Counted from the first letter of the stretch, positions 52,793 through 61,569 are shown. The stretch is DNA of 64,000 bases from Pseudobacteriovorax sp. (GCA_013215145.1 JABSRP010000016.1:62001-126000); one strand, 5' to 3'. Numbers and translations: made by a program. Notes: generated by a model from the sequence alone, not told the origin.

Positions 52793-54007
52793 TCACGAAT
52801 GAGGACTACGCTCATATCTACTAATGATGTGACGACAAATATTTGCGGCAATGGTTTCTTTTCCCTCTTCCTTCCGAAGAGTGAGCGTCGCATTATCGTC
52901 ATATTCAGCCAAAAATGCTTTATGACCTGATGAGCTCACGTCACTCAATTGGTTTAACACCATGTAGCTTAGCTGATACGAACGGCAATAGGTTTCGGCT
53001 AGGCTTCGGGCTGATGCGTCAGTGAGTTGGGATTCTAGTTTAAATCCAACTTTAATTTGAATCGGTGAGTCGAGGTTGGCAAGAATTTTTTTAGTTTTGA
53101 CAAACCTAATACTTAGTTCGTCATGCTCAGATGATTTCACCTTACCTGAGAGTCTAGTCTCTGGCACAAAGTCCAAAACTGAAGAAGCAAAAACGACAGC
53201 TGCTTTTGAGCCTTGAAGGATTGCTTTGCAGGCCGACTCCAAGTCATCGTTACTGGTGATCTCATGTGTGCTTGTGAAGGTTTTGGGTCGAATGGGGCAA
53301 GCTCCGACTACTACATGAGTCTGACAGCCCTGCCTAAAGGTTTCTTCGGCAATTTTACTCCCAAGAGCCCCACTGGAATAGTTCGACACATACCTGATGT
53401 CGTCAAAATAACCTTTGGTGCTTCCCATAGCTACGAGTACATCCGGGCGTTTTGTTCCCTGTCGGTTAATATGATGCGAAACCAAGTCTGCTAACACATC
53501 TGGAGCTGGGAACTTGGCTTTACCTTCCTCTTCTCTAACTCCTAAGACCACGCAATACTCTGACAGCATCGATAAGTTTTGCCCAACGATGGGTGACTTT
53601 AGTAAGCTGTTATGCATGTTGGGTACAATAAGAACGGGTTTTTTTGCCCCAAGGTAGGATGCAATCAATGCAGAGGCTGGGCAGTCCGTAATACCTCTTG
53701 CAACTTTTGCTAGCATATTGGCCGAACTAGGTGCGACAACGCAGGCATCGCCAGTTGCGATATGGCTTGCCAGACCCTCAAAATCTGTGATGACCTTGTT
53801 GGCACTTGCCCATTCAAGGGCTGTTGTCGTTGTGAACTGTGATCCACCTTGACTCAATATGGCGTAAACAGATGAGCCTAATCGACGTAATGAGCGAATG
53901 AATCTGACGCTTTCAACAGCACCAATGGATCCGCTGACGACTACATCGACTCGCTTATCCTTTAAGGAATCCGAAATGAAATCTACTTGAAGGTCCGAGT
54001 TTTCCAT
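52793..54007 (-). CDS. CoaBC-like flavoprotein/ligase with altered decarboxylase motifs
   Basis: 404 residues with the two-domain CoaBC layout. The N-terminal flavoprotein half keeps H82 (SHI) and PSSANM (canonical PASANT-like), but the PXMNXXMW block reads PNMHNSLL, with histidine at the essential asparagine, and the ACGxxGxGR clamp with its cysteine is missing (EEEGKAKFPAPDVL instead). The C-terminal synthetase half keeps NYSSGALG and VKTKKIL. It may be a divergent coenzyme A enzyme, a paralogue with another substrate, or a ligase with a lost decarboxylase. ATG 54007 has GGGAG 6 bases before. Confidence 0.75.
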   Translation of the reverse strand: MENSDLQVDFISDSLKDKRVDVVVSGSIGAVESVRFIRSLRRLGSSVYAILSQGGSQFTTTTALEWASANKVITDFEGLASHIATGDACVVAPSSANMLAKVARGITDCPASALIASYLGAKKPVLIVPNMHNSLLKSPIVGQNLSMLSEYCVVLGVREEEGKAKFPAPDVLADLVSHHINRQGTKRPDVLVAMGSTKGYFDDIRYVSNYSSGALGSKIAEETFRQGCQTHVVVGACPIRPKTFTSTHEITSNDDLESACKAILQGSKAAVVFASSVLDFVPETRLSGKVKSSEHDELSIRFVKTKKILANLDSPIQIKVGFKLESQLTDASARSLAETYCRSYQLSYMVLNQLSDVSSSGHKAFLAEYDDNATLTLRKEEGKETIAANICRHIISRYERSPHS

Positions 54008-54079
54008 TATCGTCTCCCTTACCAGAGTCACATAGCCTGAGCAAAGAAAGAGCTAAATTAGCCCTCTACGATAAAGAAT

Positions 54080-54238
54080 CTAGTTTTTCGACTGAGCTTT
54101 TTCGTTAGCATTTGGCATGTTTAGAGGTAGGCTTGGAGCCGTACTGCCGTTTCTTCTTAGCTCATTTTTTCTTTTCTTACCGGCACGAGCCTTATTGATC
54201 GCGCGTCTTACTTTAAGTTTTTTCGTAACTGAAGCCAT
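54080..54238 (-). CDS. Small basic protein (52 aa), ribosomal or nucleic-acid-binding type
   Basis: The sequence MASVTKKLKVRRAINKARAG then KKRKNELRRNGSTAPSLPLN has the same build as small basic proteins seen in several delta-type proteobacteria: a lysine/arginine-rich N-terminal half, an RNGST turn, and a short hydrophobic tail. Function unknown; an RNA-binding role is likely. The ATG at 54238 has AAAGG 9 bases before it; a longer frame from 54310 has no site. It is just upstream of the CoaBC-like gene. Confidence 0.65.
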   Translation of the reverse strand: MASVTKKLKVRRAINKARAGKKRKNELRRNGSTAPSLPLNMPNANEKAQSKN

Positions 54239-54422
54239 TTTCTTGCCTTTTGCGAGAAGGTTTCTGACATAGAGTCGAAGGAGATTATTTGAATATTTAA
54301 AGGATTGCAACAGAGAAATGCACTTAACATAAGCCTGTTAGACTTAGTATGGATTTTCATGGTTTTTTGGGCACGAATTTGCAGAATAAGTCAGTGTGTA
54401 TCTATTAATCAGGAGTTTAAAA

Positions 54423-55022
54423 ATGAAAAAAATCATAACAATCATCGCAGCGACGATGGTTTCCGCGACGGCATTCTCTCAGGTCGAGCCTGTAGATAAG
54501 AATAAAAAAGGAGTCTATGCTGGTGGCTCTCTCAGATTTGGCCAATCTTTTCAGGCTGGTACAGGTAGTTCGGGAGCGACATTTGGAGCTGCTGGTGAGT
54601 TCGGCGTCATCCTGCCAAGGGACTCCTGGAACCGTATTGAGATAGGTGGTGAATTTGGCACAACTAGCCTAGGCTTTAAGGACGAGAGTGGAGAAAAAGT
54701 CACAGTTGACGCATTGCCGGTTGCACTTGTGAAGTTTGGCTATGGCTACTCCCTCGGAAATCATGCCTTCGGTATGTTTCGTCTTGGTGCTGGTTTGGGC
54801 GTCGGCGAGCTGGAGCAAGGTGATTTCACAACAGATGCTACTGCCTTGGTTGGTCTAATTGGCTGGGATGCTGTCTTTCCGGCAACAGATCATTTGGATT
54901 TTACTGTCGGTGTTGATTACCGCATGCATGATGTATCTCTCGACTCGGCGAATGGGGTAGACTTTGACAATATACAGGTAAATTCGGTCAATGTTTTTGC
55001 CAGCGCTCGACTGAAAATCTAG
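54423..55022 (+). CDS. Putative outer-membrane beta-barrel (199 aa)
   Basis: A signal peptide (IITIIAATMVSATAFSQ) and then an eight-strand-like body (GVYAGGSLRFGQSF, RIEIGGEFGTTSLGF, ALVKFGYGYSLG, HAFGMFRLGAGLGVGEL, LDFTVGVDYRM), ending NVFASARLKI. It looks like the OmpA/OmpW-size barrels. AGGAG stands 7 bases before ATG 54423. It diverges from the small basic gene and converges with an acetyltransferase, with one base between. Confidence 0.72.
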   Translation: MKKIITIIAATMVSATAFSQVEPVDKNKKGVYAGGSLRFGQSFQAGTGSSGATFGAAGEFGVILPRDSWNRIEIGGEFGTTSLGFKDESGEKVTVDALPVALVKFGYGYSLGNHAFGMFRLGAGLGVGELEQGDFTTDATALVGLIGWDAVFPATDHLDFTVGVDYRMHDVSLDSANGVDFDNIQVNSVNVFASARLKI

Positions 55023-55023
55023 T

Positions 55024-55566
55024 TTAGGCTTCCTGCCCTCTGTCTAACATGAAGTAGCAAGGCAGAGGTGTTTCCTGGTCGTCTTGAGTGTTTTCTTCAA
55101 TGGCCACAGGTTTGAATCCGAAGTTGGTGAAAAGCTTCTGAGCCATTTGCATTTGAGGTGTGGTCTCCAGGTAAACCCGCTGGTAGCCAAGCTCAAAGGC
55201 ATGATCGAGGATATGCTTGAGGATCAACTTTCCTGCACCGCGACCGCGAAACTCCTTTGATATGACGAGCTCCCGAATTTCACCGATCTTTTCGCTTGGA
55301 CTTAGGCCTGCAAAAGGCCCTAAGCCGGCACCCCCAGCAATTTCATTGCTGTCCTTGCAGGTCACAAGCCAATATCCAGCACCTTTGGCGCTGTAGACGG
55401 CCCAGAATTGGTTGAGCCTGCGATAGGTGGCAGCCAAAACGGAACCAGCTTCTTCGAAGGAATCCAGATTTTCTTTGATAATTGATACCAGAGTGTCGAC
55501 ATCAGAAGCGGTCAATTTTCGAATGGTAAAACCTTCTTTGTCGGTCGTCTGATCTTCGCTTACCAT
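55024..55566 (-). CDS. GNAT N-acetyltransferase (ArgA-like)
   Basis: 180 residues. The GNAT core reads IRELVISKEFRGRGAGKLILKHILDHAFELGYQRVYLETT (RGRGAG for acetyl-CoA binding). This pattern, with LYLVTC-like start and QKLFTNFGF at the end, is common in ArgA-type and YjdJ-like GNATs; the substrate is unknown, and L-glutamate cannot be concluded. It converges with the barrel gene at 55022. Confidence 0.85.
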   Translation of the reverse strand: MVSEDQTTDKEGFTIRKLTASDVDTLVSIIKENLDSFEEAGSVLAATYRRLNQFWAVYSAKGAGYWLVTCKDSNEIAGGAGLGPFAGLSPSEKIGEIRELVISKEFRGRGAGKLILKHILDHAFELGYQRVYLETTPQMQMAQKLFTNFGFKPVAIEENTQDDQETPLPCYFMLDRGQEA

Positions 55567-55657
55567 GCAGCTGGGCTCCTTTTAGTTTTTTGATGCCTAC
55601 CTAATTAATCAGATTTTTGGAGAAAATTCCATAGGCTGTAAGTTTATACAGAAGTAC

Positions 55658-55687
55658 TTGCGTACTCTTCAAGTTTTCATGTATAAG
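55658..55687 (+). promoter_or_regulatory. Candidate sigma70 promoter for the 38-aa basic protein
   Basis: TTGCGT (55658-55663) and TATAAG (55682-55687) are separated by 18 bases. A small 5-bp GC stem (CGGCA 55700-55704 with TGCCG 55719-55723) follows in the leader of about 60 bases. Together with the terminator at 55879 this frames a monocistronic transcript. Confidence 0.45.
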
Positions 55688-55752
55688 ATCGTTTCGCTGC
55701 GGCAATGCGTTGTTGTGGTGCCGAAATGACTTATGTAATTTGGGGATGCCAG

Positions 55753-55869
55753 ATGAAAAAAAATAGACCACCAAGAAATCGTCGCAAAACTGCAAAGCTA
55801 AGAGCGAAGCTTAAGGCTCGCGTCAAAAGAAAAATCAGGCTAAGCCCTCACGGCAAGCGCTGCAAGTAG
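55753..55869 (+). CDS. Very small basic protein (38 aa)
   Basis: ATG at 55753 with GGGGA 8 bases before it opens a 38-residue frame: MKKNRPPRNRRKTAKLRAKL then KARVKRKIRLSPHGKRCK. More than half of the residues are Lys or Arg, which suggests an rRNA-binding protein or ribosome-associated factor. It has its own candidate promoter and is followed 9 bases later by a strong terminator, which argues that it is a real gene and not a chance frame. I cannot match it to a named ribosomal protein. Confidence 0.65.
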   Translation: MKKNRPPRNRRKTAKLRAKLKARVKRKIRLSPHGKRCK

Positions 55870-55878
55870 TTGAACTAG

Positions 55879-55903
55879 GGCCAGAACTAATCTGGCCTTT
55901 TTT
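55879..55903 (+). terminator. Rho-independent terminator after the 38-aa basic protein
   Basis: GGCCAGA (55879-55885) pairs exactly with TCTGGCC (55891-55897) across a 5-base loop and is followed by six Ts. It ends just before the convergent phosphofructokinase stop. Confidence 0.9.
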
Positions 55904-55910
55904 GTTGGCA

Positions 55911-56984
55911 TTAACGACCTAAGCAAATGCCGATAGCGTCTGCAGTAGCGAGATATAAATCATCCTCCTCCACAGGTCTGTACTTTCCGGCCACATCCTT
56001 ATAGTCAGCCTCAAGCATCTTACCTCCGACAAATGTCACGATTTTACCAAACTTACGTTCGGAGACTAATTCTACCGCCTTGACGCCGTAGGCTGTACCG
56101 ATGATTCGGTCGTAATGAGATGGCGTACCGCCTCTTTGAATATGTCCTAGGACAGTAACGCGGGTATCCATTTTGGTCCGCTCGTATAGCTCGTTAGCGA
56201 CAATCTGACCGATTCCGCCAAGGTTTTTTCGTCCTGAAATATTTGTGAAACTTTCTTCGCCACCCTTCGGAAAGGCTCCCTCGGCTGCAACTATGACGCT
56301 GTATCGTTTTCCGCGTTTGCGACGCTCTTCAATTTTGGCGACTATAGATTCATAGGTGAAAGGGATTTCTGGCAGCAGGACAGCATGAGCACCCGCAGCT
56401 AAGCCTGCATGAAGGGCAATGTGCCCGGCATTGCGGCCCATAACCTCGAGGATCATGATGCGGTCATGAGACTCTGCTGTAGTTTGAAGCCTTGATATCG
56501 CATCAGAGGCTACCTGCACCGCCGTATCAAAGCCCGTTGTTTGGTCTGTAGACGCCAGGTCATTGTCGATTGTCTTGGGAACGCCGACGATATTGATTCC
56601 AAGCTGTGCCAATTGAAAGGCGATGCCCTGGGTTCCATCGCCGCCAATGACGATGATGCCGTCGAATTCCAGCTCCTTGTAGGCCGCTAAAACACTAGCA
56701 CTTAGGTCGGTATTATGGCCGTCTCCTTGGTTTTCGGATTTGAGTGAAAACGGATTTCCGGCGTTTGTGGTCCCTAGGATCGTACCTCCCTTATCCAAAA
56801 TGCCCGTGGTGGATTCAATGTCTAACTTCCAAACATCATATGGCTTTTGCATCATCCCGTTGAAGCTATCCTTGATCCCCCAGACTTCATAACCGTATTT
56901 GTTGACGGCGGTTCTTACGATGGCCCGTATGACGCTATTCAGTCCCGGGCAATCGCCTCCACCAGTTGAGATACCTATTTTCAT
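55911..56984 (-). CDS. pfkA: 6-phosphofructokinase
   Basis: 357 residues. The N-terminal STGGGDCPGLN is the nucleotide/phosphate loop. GGDGT at 114-118 holds D116 and G117, and PKTIDND at 136-142 holds K137 and catalytic D140. G117 corresponds to ATP-type glycine 104 of E. coli; K137 corresponds to position 124, where ATP enzymes usually have glycine and PPi enzymes lysine. The G/K combination is found in some ATP-using actinobacterial enzymes, so donor cannot be fixed. It phosphorylates fructose 6-phosphate in glycolysis. AAAGGAG is 6 bases before ATG 56984. Confidence 0.92.
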   Translation of the reverse strand: MKIGISTGGGDCPGLNSVIRAIVRTAVNKYGYEVWGIKDSFNGMMQKPYDVWKLDIESTTGILDKGGTILGTTNAGNPFSLKSENQGDGHNTDLSASVLAAYKELEFDGIIVIGGDGTQGIAFQLAQLGINIVGVPKTIDNDLASTDQTTGFDTAVQVASDAISRLQTTAESHDRIMILEVMGRNAGHIALHAGLAAGAHAVLLPEIPFTYESIVAKIEERRKRGKRYSVIVAAEGAFPKGGEESFTNISGRKNLGGIGQIVANELYERTKMDTRVTVLGHIQRGGTPSHYDRIIGTAYGVKAVELVSERKFGKIVTFVGGKMLEADYKDVAGKYRPVEEDDLYLATADAIGICLGR

Positions 56985-57154
56985 ATGGTCTCCTTTCATT
57001 CGAGTAAGCGGCGCCCATTGTTTCAGAAAAAATCGATTTTTAAAACTGGATTACCTAGTTGTTGTCATACGAAAATTGCTGAAAATTTTTGTTATGTCTG
57101 ACTGGCAGAAATAAGCTAGGTTGTTAGGGATTAGAACGAATAAAGGGAGCTCTT

Positions 57155-58150
57155 GTGACAGGTAGTAAAACTGACGAGGAAATCAAACGATTCGAGCAGA
57201 TCCTCGACCAAAACCAGATACCAGGTGTCGAAATTACCAAGGCAACCGATTACTTGTATCAATTGAACCCAAAGGAGCCGTTGTTTGCCAAGGGTTGGGA
57301 AAAGGATTTTCCTCTCACGGTGATGGCTGTGACTCACGGTAACGAGGTTGGCGGGATTGGCGTCTTGAATCGTTTTATCGAATTGCTATCAGAAGGGCTT
57401 TTTACGCTTCCTTATCCCATGATGTTGGGTTTGGGAAATACCGCGGCGTCTCGAGAAAACTGTCGCTATCTTGACCGCGATCTCAATCGATCCTTTGCCA
57501 TGTCGCAACCAGACGATACTCGAGAGTCCCTTAGGGCTCGAGACCTAGAGCCTTTTCTCAAACATACCGCGTTCTTTCTCGACATTCATCAAACCATCGA
57601 ACCAACAGAGAGACCGTTTTTTATTTTCCCCTATCGTCCAGAAGGCTACGAGTTTGCCCGTGGTATTGCCGATGACATTCCTATTGTGACTCATTGGGGA
57701 AAGGGATTCTCGGCTGACGGCGCTTGTACCGATGAATATGTCAATCGATCTGGAGGCGTGGGAATTAGCGTCGAGCTTGGTCAAAAAGGGTTTGATCCCT
57801 ACCAAGAGTCTCTTGGATTGAATCTAGTGTTAGCTGCCTGCAAAACGGTCAAAAGGAAATTAGAAGGCTCGTTTGTCCCGGTGCAAAAACCGAAGGATGA
57901 TGTCTACACCTGGGCTCATGTGATCCCTTTTCCAGAAGGTTCTGCAGGACTGGATGAGGGGTGGTATAATTTCAAAACAGTCCGACGAGGTGAGCGCTTA
58001 GGGTATGTGGGAGATGACGAGATCAAAGCCCCTGTGGAAGGTCCTATCATGTTCCCAAAATATCGTCGGCAGGAGTCTGGGGGACAAACTCCCAAAGAAA
58101 TTTGCAGAATTTTAAAGCGAGTTTCCGAAAACGAGTTGGGTAAGACGTAA
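57155..58150 (+). CDS. Succinylglutamate desuccinylase/aspartoacylase-family protein
   Basis: 331 residues from GTG with AAAGGGAG ahead. The zinc site is H61-GN-E64 and H145 (DIHQT), the substrate arginine is in DLNR at 109-112, and glutamate E207 (VELGQ) is the catalytic base. All key positions of the PF04952 fold are intact, so it should be an active zinc carboxypeptidase-like hydrolase of N-acylated amino acids or a related substrate. No arginine catabolic (ast) genes are adjacent. It is divergent from pfkA and leads the following secreted protein. Confidence 0.85.
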   Translation: MTGSKTDEEIKRFEQILDQNQIPGVEITKATDYLYQLNPKEPLFAKGWEKDFPLTVMAVTHGNEVGGIGVLNRFIELLSEGLFTLPYPMMLGLGNTAASRENCRYLDRDLNRSFAMSQPDDTRESLRARDLEPFLKHTAFFLDIHQTIEPTERPFFIFPYRPEGYEFARGIADDIPIVTHWGKGFSADGACTDEYVNRSGGVGISVELGQKGFDPYQESLGLNLVLAACKTVKRKLEGSFVPVQKPKDDVYTWAHVIPFPEGSAGLDEGWYNFKTVRRGERLGYVGDDEIKAPVEGPIMFPKYRRQESGGQTPKEICRILKRVSENELGKT

Positions 58151-58163
58151 CGAGGAGCCTTTC

Positions 58164-59321
58164 GTGCGGTCAGGAATTATCTTTGCACTAACGTGGATGT
58201 CATCGGTTTTGCTAGCTAACGAGGGAGCCTTGCCTCGAGGTAAAGACTCTGGCCCTGGTGTAAAGTATAAAATTAACAAGTATGTCGACCCCGATGGTAA
58301 CTGCTACGAGTATTTGATCAATCCGGATCCTGGCTATGTCGCCTTTAATCCCTTTAGCAGGTTGGCCTACTTTGTCGGCAAAGGAACTGGTGTTGGCGGG
58401 AAGGGGGAACGCTCCTTTATTTTGGAGTTAAACCTTGGGACCCGACGAATCCAAAAATTGTCTCACTTAAAGGTGGTCGATAATGCAAGTCTTGTGGCAC
58501 ACCAAGATCCCACCACGGCCGTCACTCTTTTGGATTTCAACAAAGGGGAGTTTGGCTGTGGACAAGGTGAGTCCTCTGGATTCGGTGTTCAGTGGGGTGA
58601 ACGCAAAGGAGTCGCAAAAACCTTTGCTAGAAAACGCTATAAAATTCTTCGGGCCTCATCTGGTCAACAGTTACTCGACCGTGTTGACGGTGCCGTTAGA
58701 CGCTTCGACCTCAAAGTAATGCAACGAAGGACCATCGTGACCTTACCTCAGGAGGGCGTGCCATTATACGCAGACTTAAACAAGAATCAGTCGTTCCACT
58801 TTATAGATAAGCCGCAAAGATCACTGGTAAAATTTGATGTTCAAACCAGAAAAAAATTGGCTGAGATTCGACTGGCCCCTGATATGAAGCTGATCCAGGC
58901 GGATGCGGGCTTTGCGATTGCAACCATTGATAGTGCCGCCAACGCTATACTTGTGTCGACCTTTCAGAGCTGGTCTGGGGTGCCAAACCAAAGATGGACC
59001 TATCCCATTAAGGGTTTGGCTGCTGACAAAGCCAAACTCACAGTTGAGTTTGAGACGGGTATTGGTCTGGTCTCCGGGCGCAACAAGCTAGTCAGCCAAA
59101 AGCTAAGGACGATCGATGTACTTGACGGAAATAAGAAAGAGAGACAGATTGTGCGACAGATCAAATTGGAAAAGAACCAGTATGCCGCCATTGTAGAAGT
59201 CTTTCCATTTACGCAGGATATATTGATTATCACTAAGGAGATAAATACCGATCATTTGCGATCGGTTTCTATTTACAACGTTAAATCCGACAAACTGGAT
59301 CTTGTTCGCATCGAGCGCTAA
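58164..59321 (+). CDS. Exported protein of unknown function
   Basis: 385 residues from GTG 58164, preceded by GAGGAG. A signal peptide (IIFALTWMSSVLLANEGA) is followed by a beta-rich, propeller-like sequence with repeated short strands (FILELNLGTRRIQKLSHLKVV, SFHFIDKPQRSLVKFDVQTRK, IGLVSGRNKLVSQKLRTIDVL). A six- or seven-bladed propeller is possible but repeat units are not clean enough to count. No family recognised. It is 13 bases downstream of the AstE-family gene and may be co-transcribed; it ends overlapping the convergent smpB by 4 bases. Confidence 0.65.
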   Translation: MRSGIIFALTWMSSVLLANEGALPRGKDSGPGVKYKINKYVDPDGNCYEYLINPDPGYVAFNPFSRLAYFVGKGTGVGGKGERSFILELNLGTRRIQKLSHLKVVDNASLVAHQDPTTAVTLLDFNKGEFGCGQGESSGFGVQWGERKGVAKTFARKRYKILRASSGQQLLDRVDGAVRRFDLKVMQRRTIVTLPQEGVPLYADLNKNQSFHFIDKPQRSLVKFDVQTRKKLAEIRLAPDMKLIQADAGFAIATIDSAANAILVSTFQSWSGVPNQRWTYPIKGLAADKAKLTVEFETGIGLVSGRNKLVSQKLRTIDVLDGNKKERQIVRQIKLEKNQYAAIVEVFPFTQDILIITKEINTDHLRSVSIYNVKSDKLDLVRIER

Positions 59322-59770
59322 CGAGTTTTCATGGCCCTAGAAATCTCGCGATTAGCATCTTTTTGTTTCGATGCTTCACGCTTATCGTGAGACTTTTTAC
59401 CTTTACCCAAAGCTATCTCCACCTTAATCCGGCTATTCTTGAAGTATATCTTTAAAGGGACCACGCTGAAGCCTTTTTCGGCAATAGCTCGGCCTAGCTT
59501 GTTGATTTCATTTTTGTGCAAAAGTAAGCGCCTCGGGCGTCGCTCGTCATGATTGGCTCTGTTGCCAAAATCATAATGACCAATGTGGACCTCTTTGAGG
59601 ATGGCTTCGCCATTGGCAGTGATATCAACCCAGCCGTCTCCCAAGTTGACTTTTGTCGCTCTTAGGGCTTTGACCTCGGTTCCCTGCAAGGAAATCCCTG
59701 CTTCCCAGCTGTCGCCAATATCGTAGTTGTGAAAGGCTTTTCTATTTTTACTGATGATTTTGATTCCCAT
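59318..59770 (-). CDS. smpB: SsrA-binding protein SmpB
   Basis: 150 residues. The N-terminal KIISKNRKAFHNYDI, the central LRATKVNLGDGWVDI and PRRLLLHKNEINKL and the basic C-terminal tail (GKGKKSHDKREASKQKDANREI) are the SmpB pattern. SmpB binds tmRNA and brings it to stalled ribosomes in trans-translation. The tmRNA gene itself is not in this window. It diverges from the pseudouridine synthase, and both act on RNA. Confidence 0.96.
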   Translation of the reverse strand: MGIKIISKNRKAFHNYDIGDSWEAGISLQGTEVKALRATKVNLGDGWVDITANGEAILKEVHIGHYDFGNRANHDERRPRRLLLHKNEINKLGRAIAEKGFSVVPLKIYFKNSRIKVEIALGKGKKSHDKREASKQKDANREISRAMKTR

Positions 59771-59823
59771 AGTACCCTAACTATGTTACTTTGTTACGCC
59801 ATGTTGATTATGTTGAAGAGTAA

Positions 59824-60819
59824 ATGACTGAAAATACAAACATATTCGATGCAGATTCAGGTGAATTTCGTCCTCTTGGAGGGCCAGTTAGCGAAGATGC
59901 TGCTGGACTCCGCGTCGATGGCTATCTTTCCACGAACTTTCCCTTTTATTCAAGAGCTACTTGGCAGCGAAAGCTTTCTCAGGGTCGCGTTTTAATCGAC
60001 GGCGTGTCAGTAAAGCCGTCTTATCGCATCCACTGCGGACAAGTCATAGAGATCTACCACCCTAGGCAAGACGAGCCCGAAGTTAGTACTGATATCTCTC
60101 CTATATGGAAAAAAGGCAACGTGATGGCGGTATTCAAGCCCGGGAACTTACCCATGCACGAAAACGGTCCTTATCGGAAAAACACGTTTGCACACTTAGT
60201 GACAGAAACCTTTGGTGAGGGTTGGGCTGCAGTCCATCGCTTAGATCGAGAGACCAGTGGTATTGTTTTGTGCGGTAAAACTCATGATGTGCGGCAGCGA
60301 CTGTCTCGCTCTTTAGAGAGTCGAACACTTGGTAAGGAATACACAGCGATTGTGAAAGGGGTTCCGAAACAGCCTTCCTGGACTATTGAAGGACCAATTG
60401 GAGACCTTGAGGATTCTAAAATCCGCATCAAAAAGTGGGTCGTGCCTGATGGCCAGTCTGCTGAAACCGACTTTATGTTGGAAGAATCAGCCCATGGTTA
60501 CTCCATGATTAAGGCCTACCCCAAAACAGGACGAACTCATCAGATTCGGATTCATGCTGCTTATTCGGGGCATGCGTTAGTCGGTGATATCACCTACCAT
60601 CCTGATGAGTCGGTTTTTTTAGAATGGTTTGAGTCTGGTAAAACCGACTGGGTTAAAAAATCTGCAGGCTTTGATCGATGCCTTCTTCATGCGACGTCTG
60701 TAACTTTTGTGCATCCAGAAACCGAAGAGCTTTGCCGCGTCGCCTGCCCTGTGCCCGACGATATGATGGGCTTTTGGCGTTCGCTGACAGAGACGTCAAA
60801 CGCAAAACTGCGAATATAA
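59824..60819 (+). CDS. RluA-family pseudouridine synthase with S4-like N-terminus
   Basis: 331 residues. The N-terminal part (GLRVDGYLSTNFPFYSRATWQRKLSQGRVLIDGVSVKPSYRIHCGQVIEI) is an S4 RNA-binding domain; the catalytic aspartate is D141 in AVHRLDRETSGIVL, the RluA signature. It converts uridine to pseudouridine in rRNA or tRNA. Which site is modified cannot be read from sequence. It has a short upstream region shared with smpB. Confidence 0.92.
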   Translation: MTENTNIFDADSGEFRPLGGPVSEDAAGLRVDGYLSTNFPFYSRATWQRKLSQGRVLIDGVSVKPSYRIHCGQVIEIYHPRQDEPEVSTDISPIWKKGNVMAVFKPGNLPMHENGPYRKNTFAHLVTETFGEGWAAVHRLDRETSGIVLCGKTHDVRQRLSRSLESRTLGKEYTAIVKGVPKQPSWTIEGPIGDLEDSKIRIKKWVVPDGQSAETDFMLEESAHGYSMIKAYPKTGRTHQIRIHAAYSGHALVGDITYHPDESVFLEWFESGKTDWVKKSAGFDRCLLHATSVTFVHPETEELCRVACPVPDDMMGFWRSLTETSNAKLRI

Positions 60820-60912
60820 CCTATTAAATTCTGTTGAAGATCCTCACCGCAAAAGCTGATCTTTTGTATAATGAAGATGGCCGATCCCTATCAGTACTTG
60901 AGAGCCTGGTCT

Positions 60913-61548
60913 ATGAATGTATTTCTTTTCGTTTGTCTTCTCGCTTTTGTTTCGAGCTCGTGTGTTCGTGTCGTCACCAATCCCAAAGGAAAAACTCCGG
61001 AAAGGCTTGTGGAAGTCAAAAATGGAAAAAAGCAACCTTCTCGAAAAGACTTGATAACAGGTTTATCAAGAAGCACTTTACTGCCGGGCGGTGTATATGA
61101 AGCTGTCTATGTTGTGGCAACTCTGCAAACGCCGGCATTGGCTTATCGTAGGCTCGAGCAAAGAGCCAAAAGAGAAAACTGGGAAAAAGATCGATTTGAA
61201 ATCCGTGTGGAGCAGATGATTGCGAGACAAAAAAGGGAATTGTGCTTCGATTTCTTGGTGAAAGCCAATAATGAAGCCGCCACAGAGGCTTCGAAATGGA
61301 GTATTATGCTCCAACAGGATGGGGATTTACAAAGGTTGACAGATCTTCGATTTCGCAAGCAAAGACCCAACAGCAAAGTGGCGGCAGCATCTTCATCCTT
61401 CAGACATATTCCGAAAGATATGCGATACTTCTTAGAATCCACAATATGCTTTGACCGTCATCATGAAGATATTGGTGAAATCGTGTTGATTGTGGATCCT
61501 CAATTTGATGACCGTCCTGAAGCTGCTACCCTTTCTTGGCGCTTTTAG
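60913..61548 (+). CDS. Lipoprotein of unknown function (start uncertain)
   Basis: About 211 residues with a signal peptide MNVFLFVCLLAFVSSSC, whose C-terminal SSSC is a lipobox. An earlier ATG at 60871 would add 14 polar residues and has no ribosome site, so I prefer 60913, though its site is weak too. The mature part is highly charged with two late cysteines (RELCFDFLV, STICFDRH) and no known domain. It lies upstream of the btuB riboswitch but is separated by a strong promoter, so it is probably not in that transcript. Confidence 0.6.
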   Translation: MNVFLFVCLLAFVSSSCVRVVTNPKGKTPERLVEVKNGKKQPSRKDLITGLSRSTLLPGGVYEAVYVVATLQTPALAYRRLEQRAKRENWEKDRFEIRVEQMIARQKRELCFDFLVKANNEAATEASKWSIMLQQDGDLQRLTDLRFRKQRPNSKVAAASSSFRHIPKDMRYFLESTICFDRHHEDIGEIVLIVDPQFDDRPEAATLSWRF

Positions 61549-61560
61549 ACCGCTATATAT

Positions 61561-61569
61561 TGCTATAAT
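61561..61569 (+). promoter_or_regulatory. Extended -10 promoter for the cobalamin-controlled gene
   Basis: TGC TATAAT is a perfect extended -10 (TGnTATAAT). It lies 56 bases before the start of the riboswitch region, so the leader begins near 61576. No strong -35 is seen at the usual distance, which is acceptable for an extended -10. Confidence 0.6.

Noticed and set aside
53213..53494. A 93-codon plus-strand frame opposite the CoaBC-like gene
   Set aside because: No ribosome site, no domain, and it is antisense to the conserved synthetase half.
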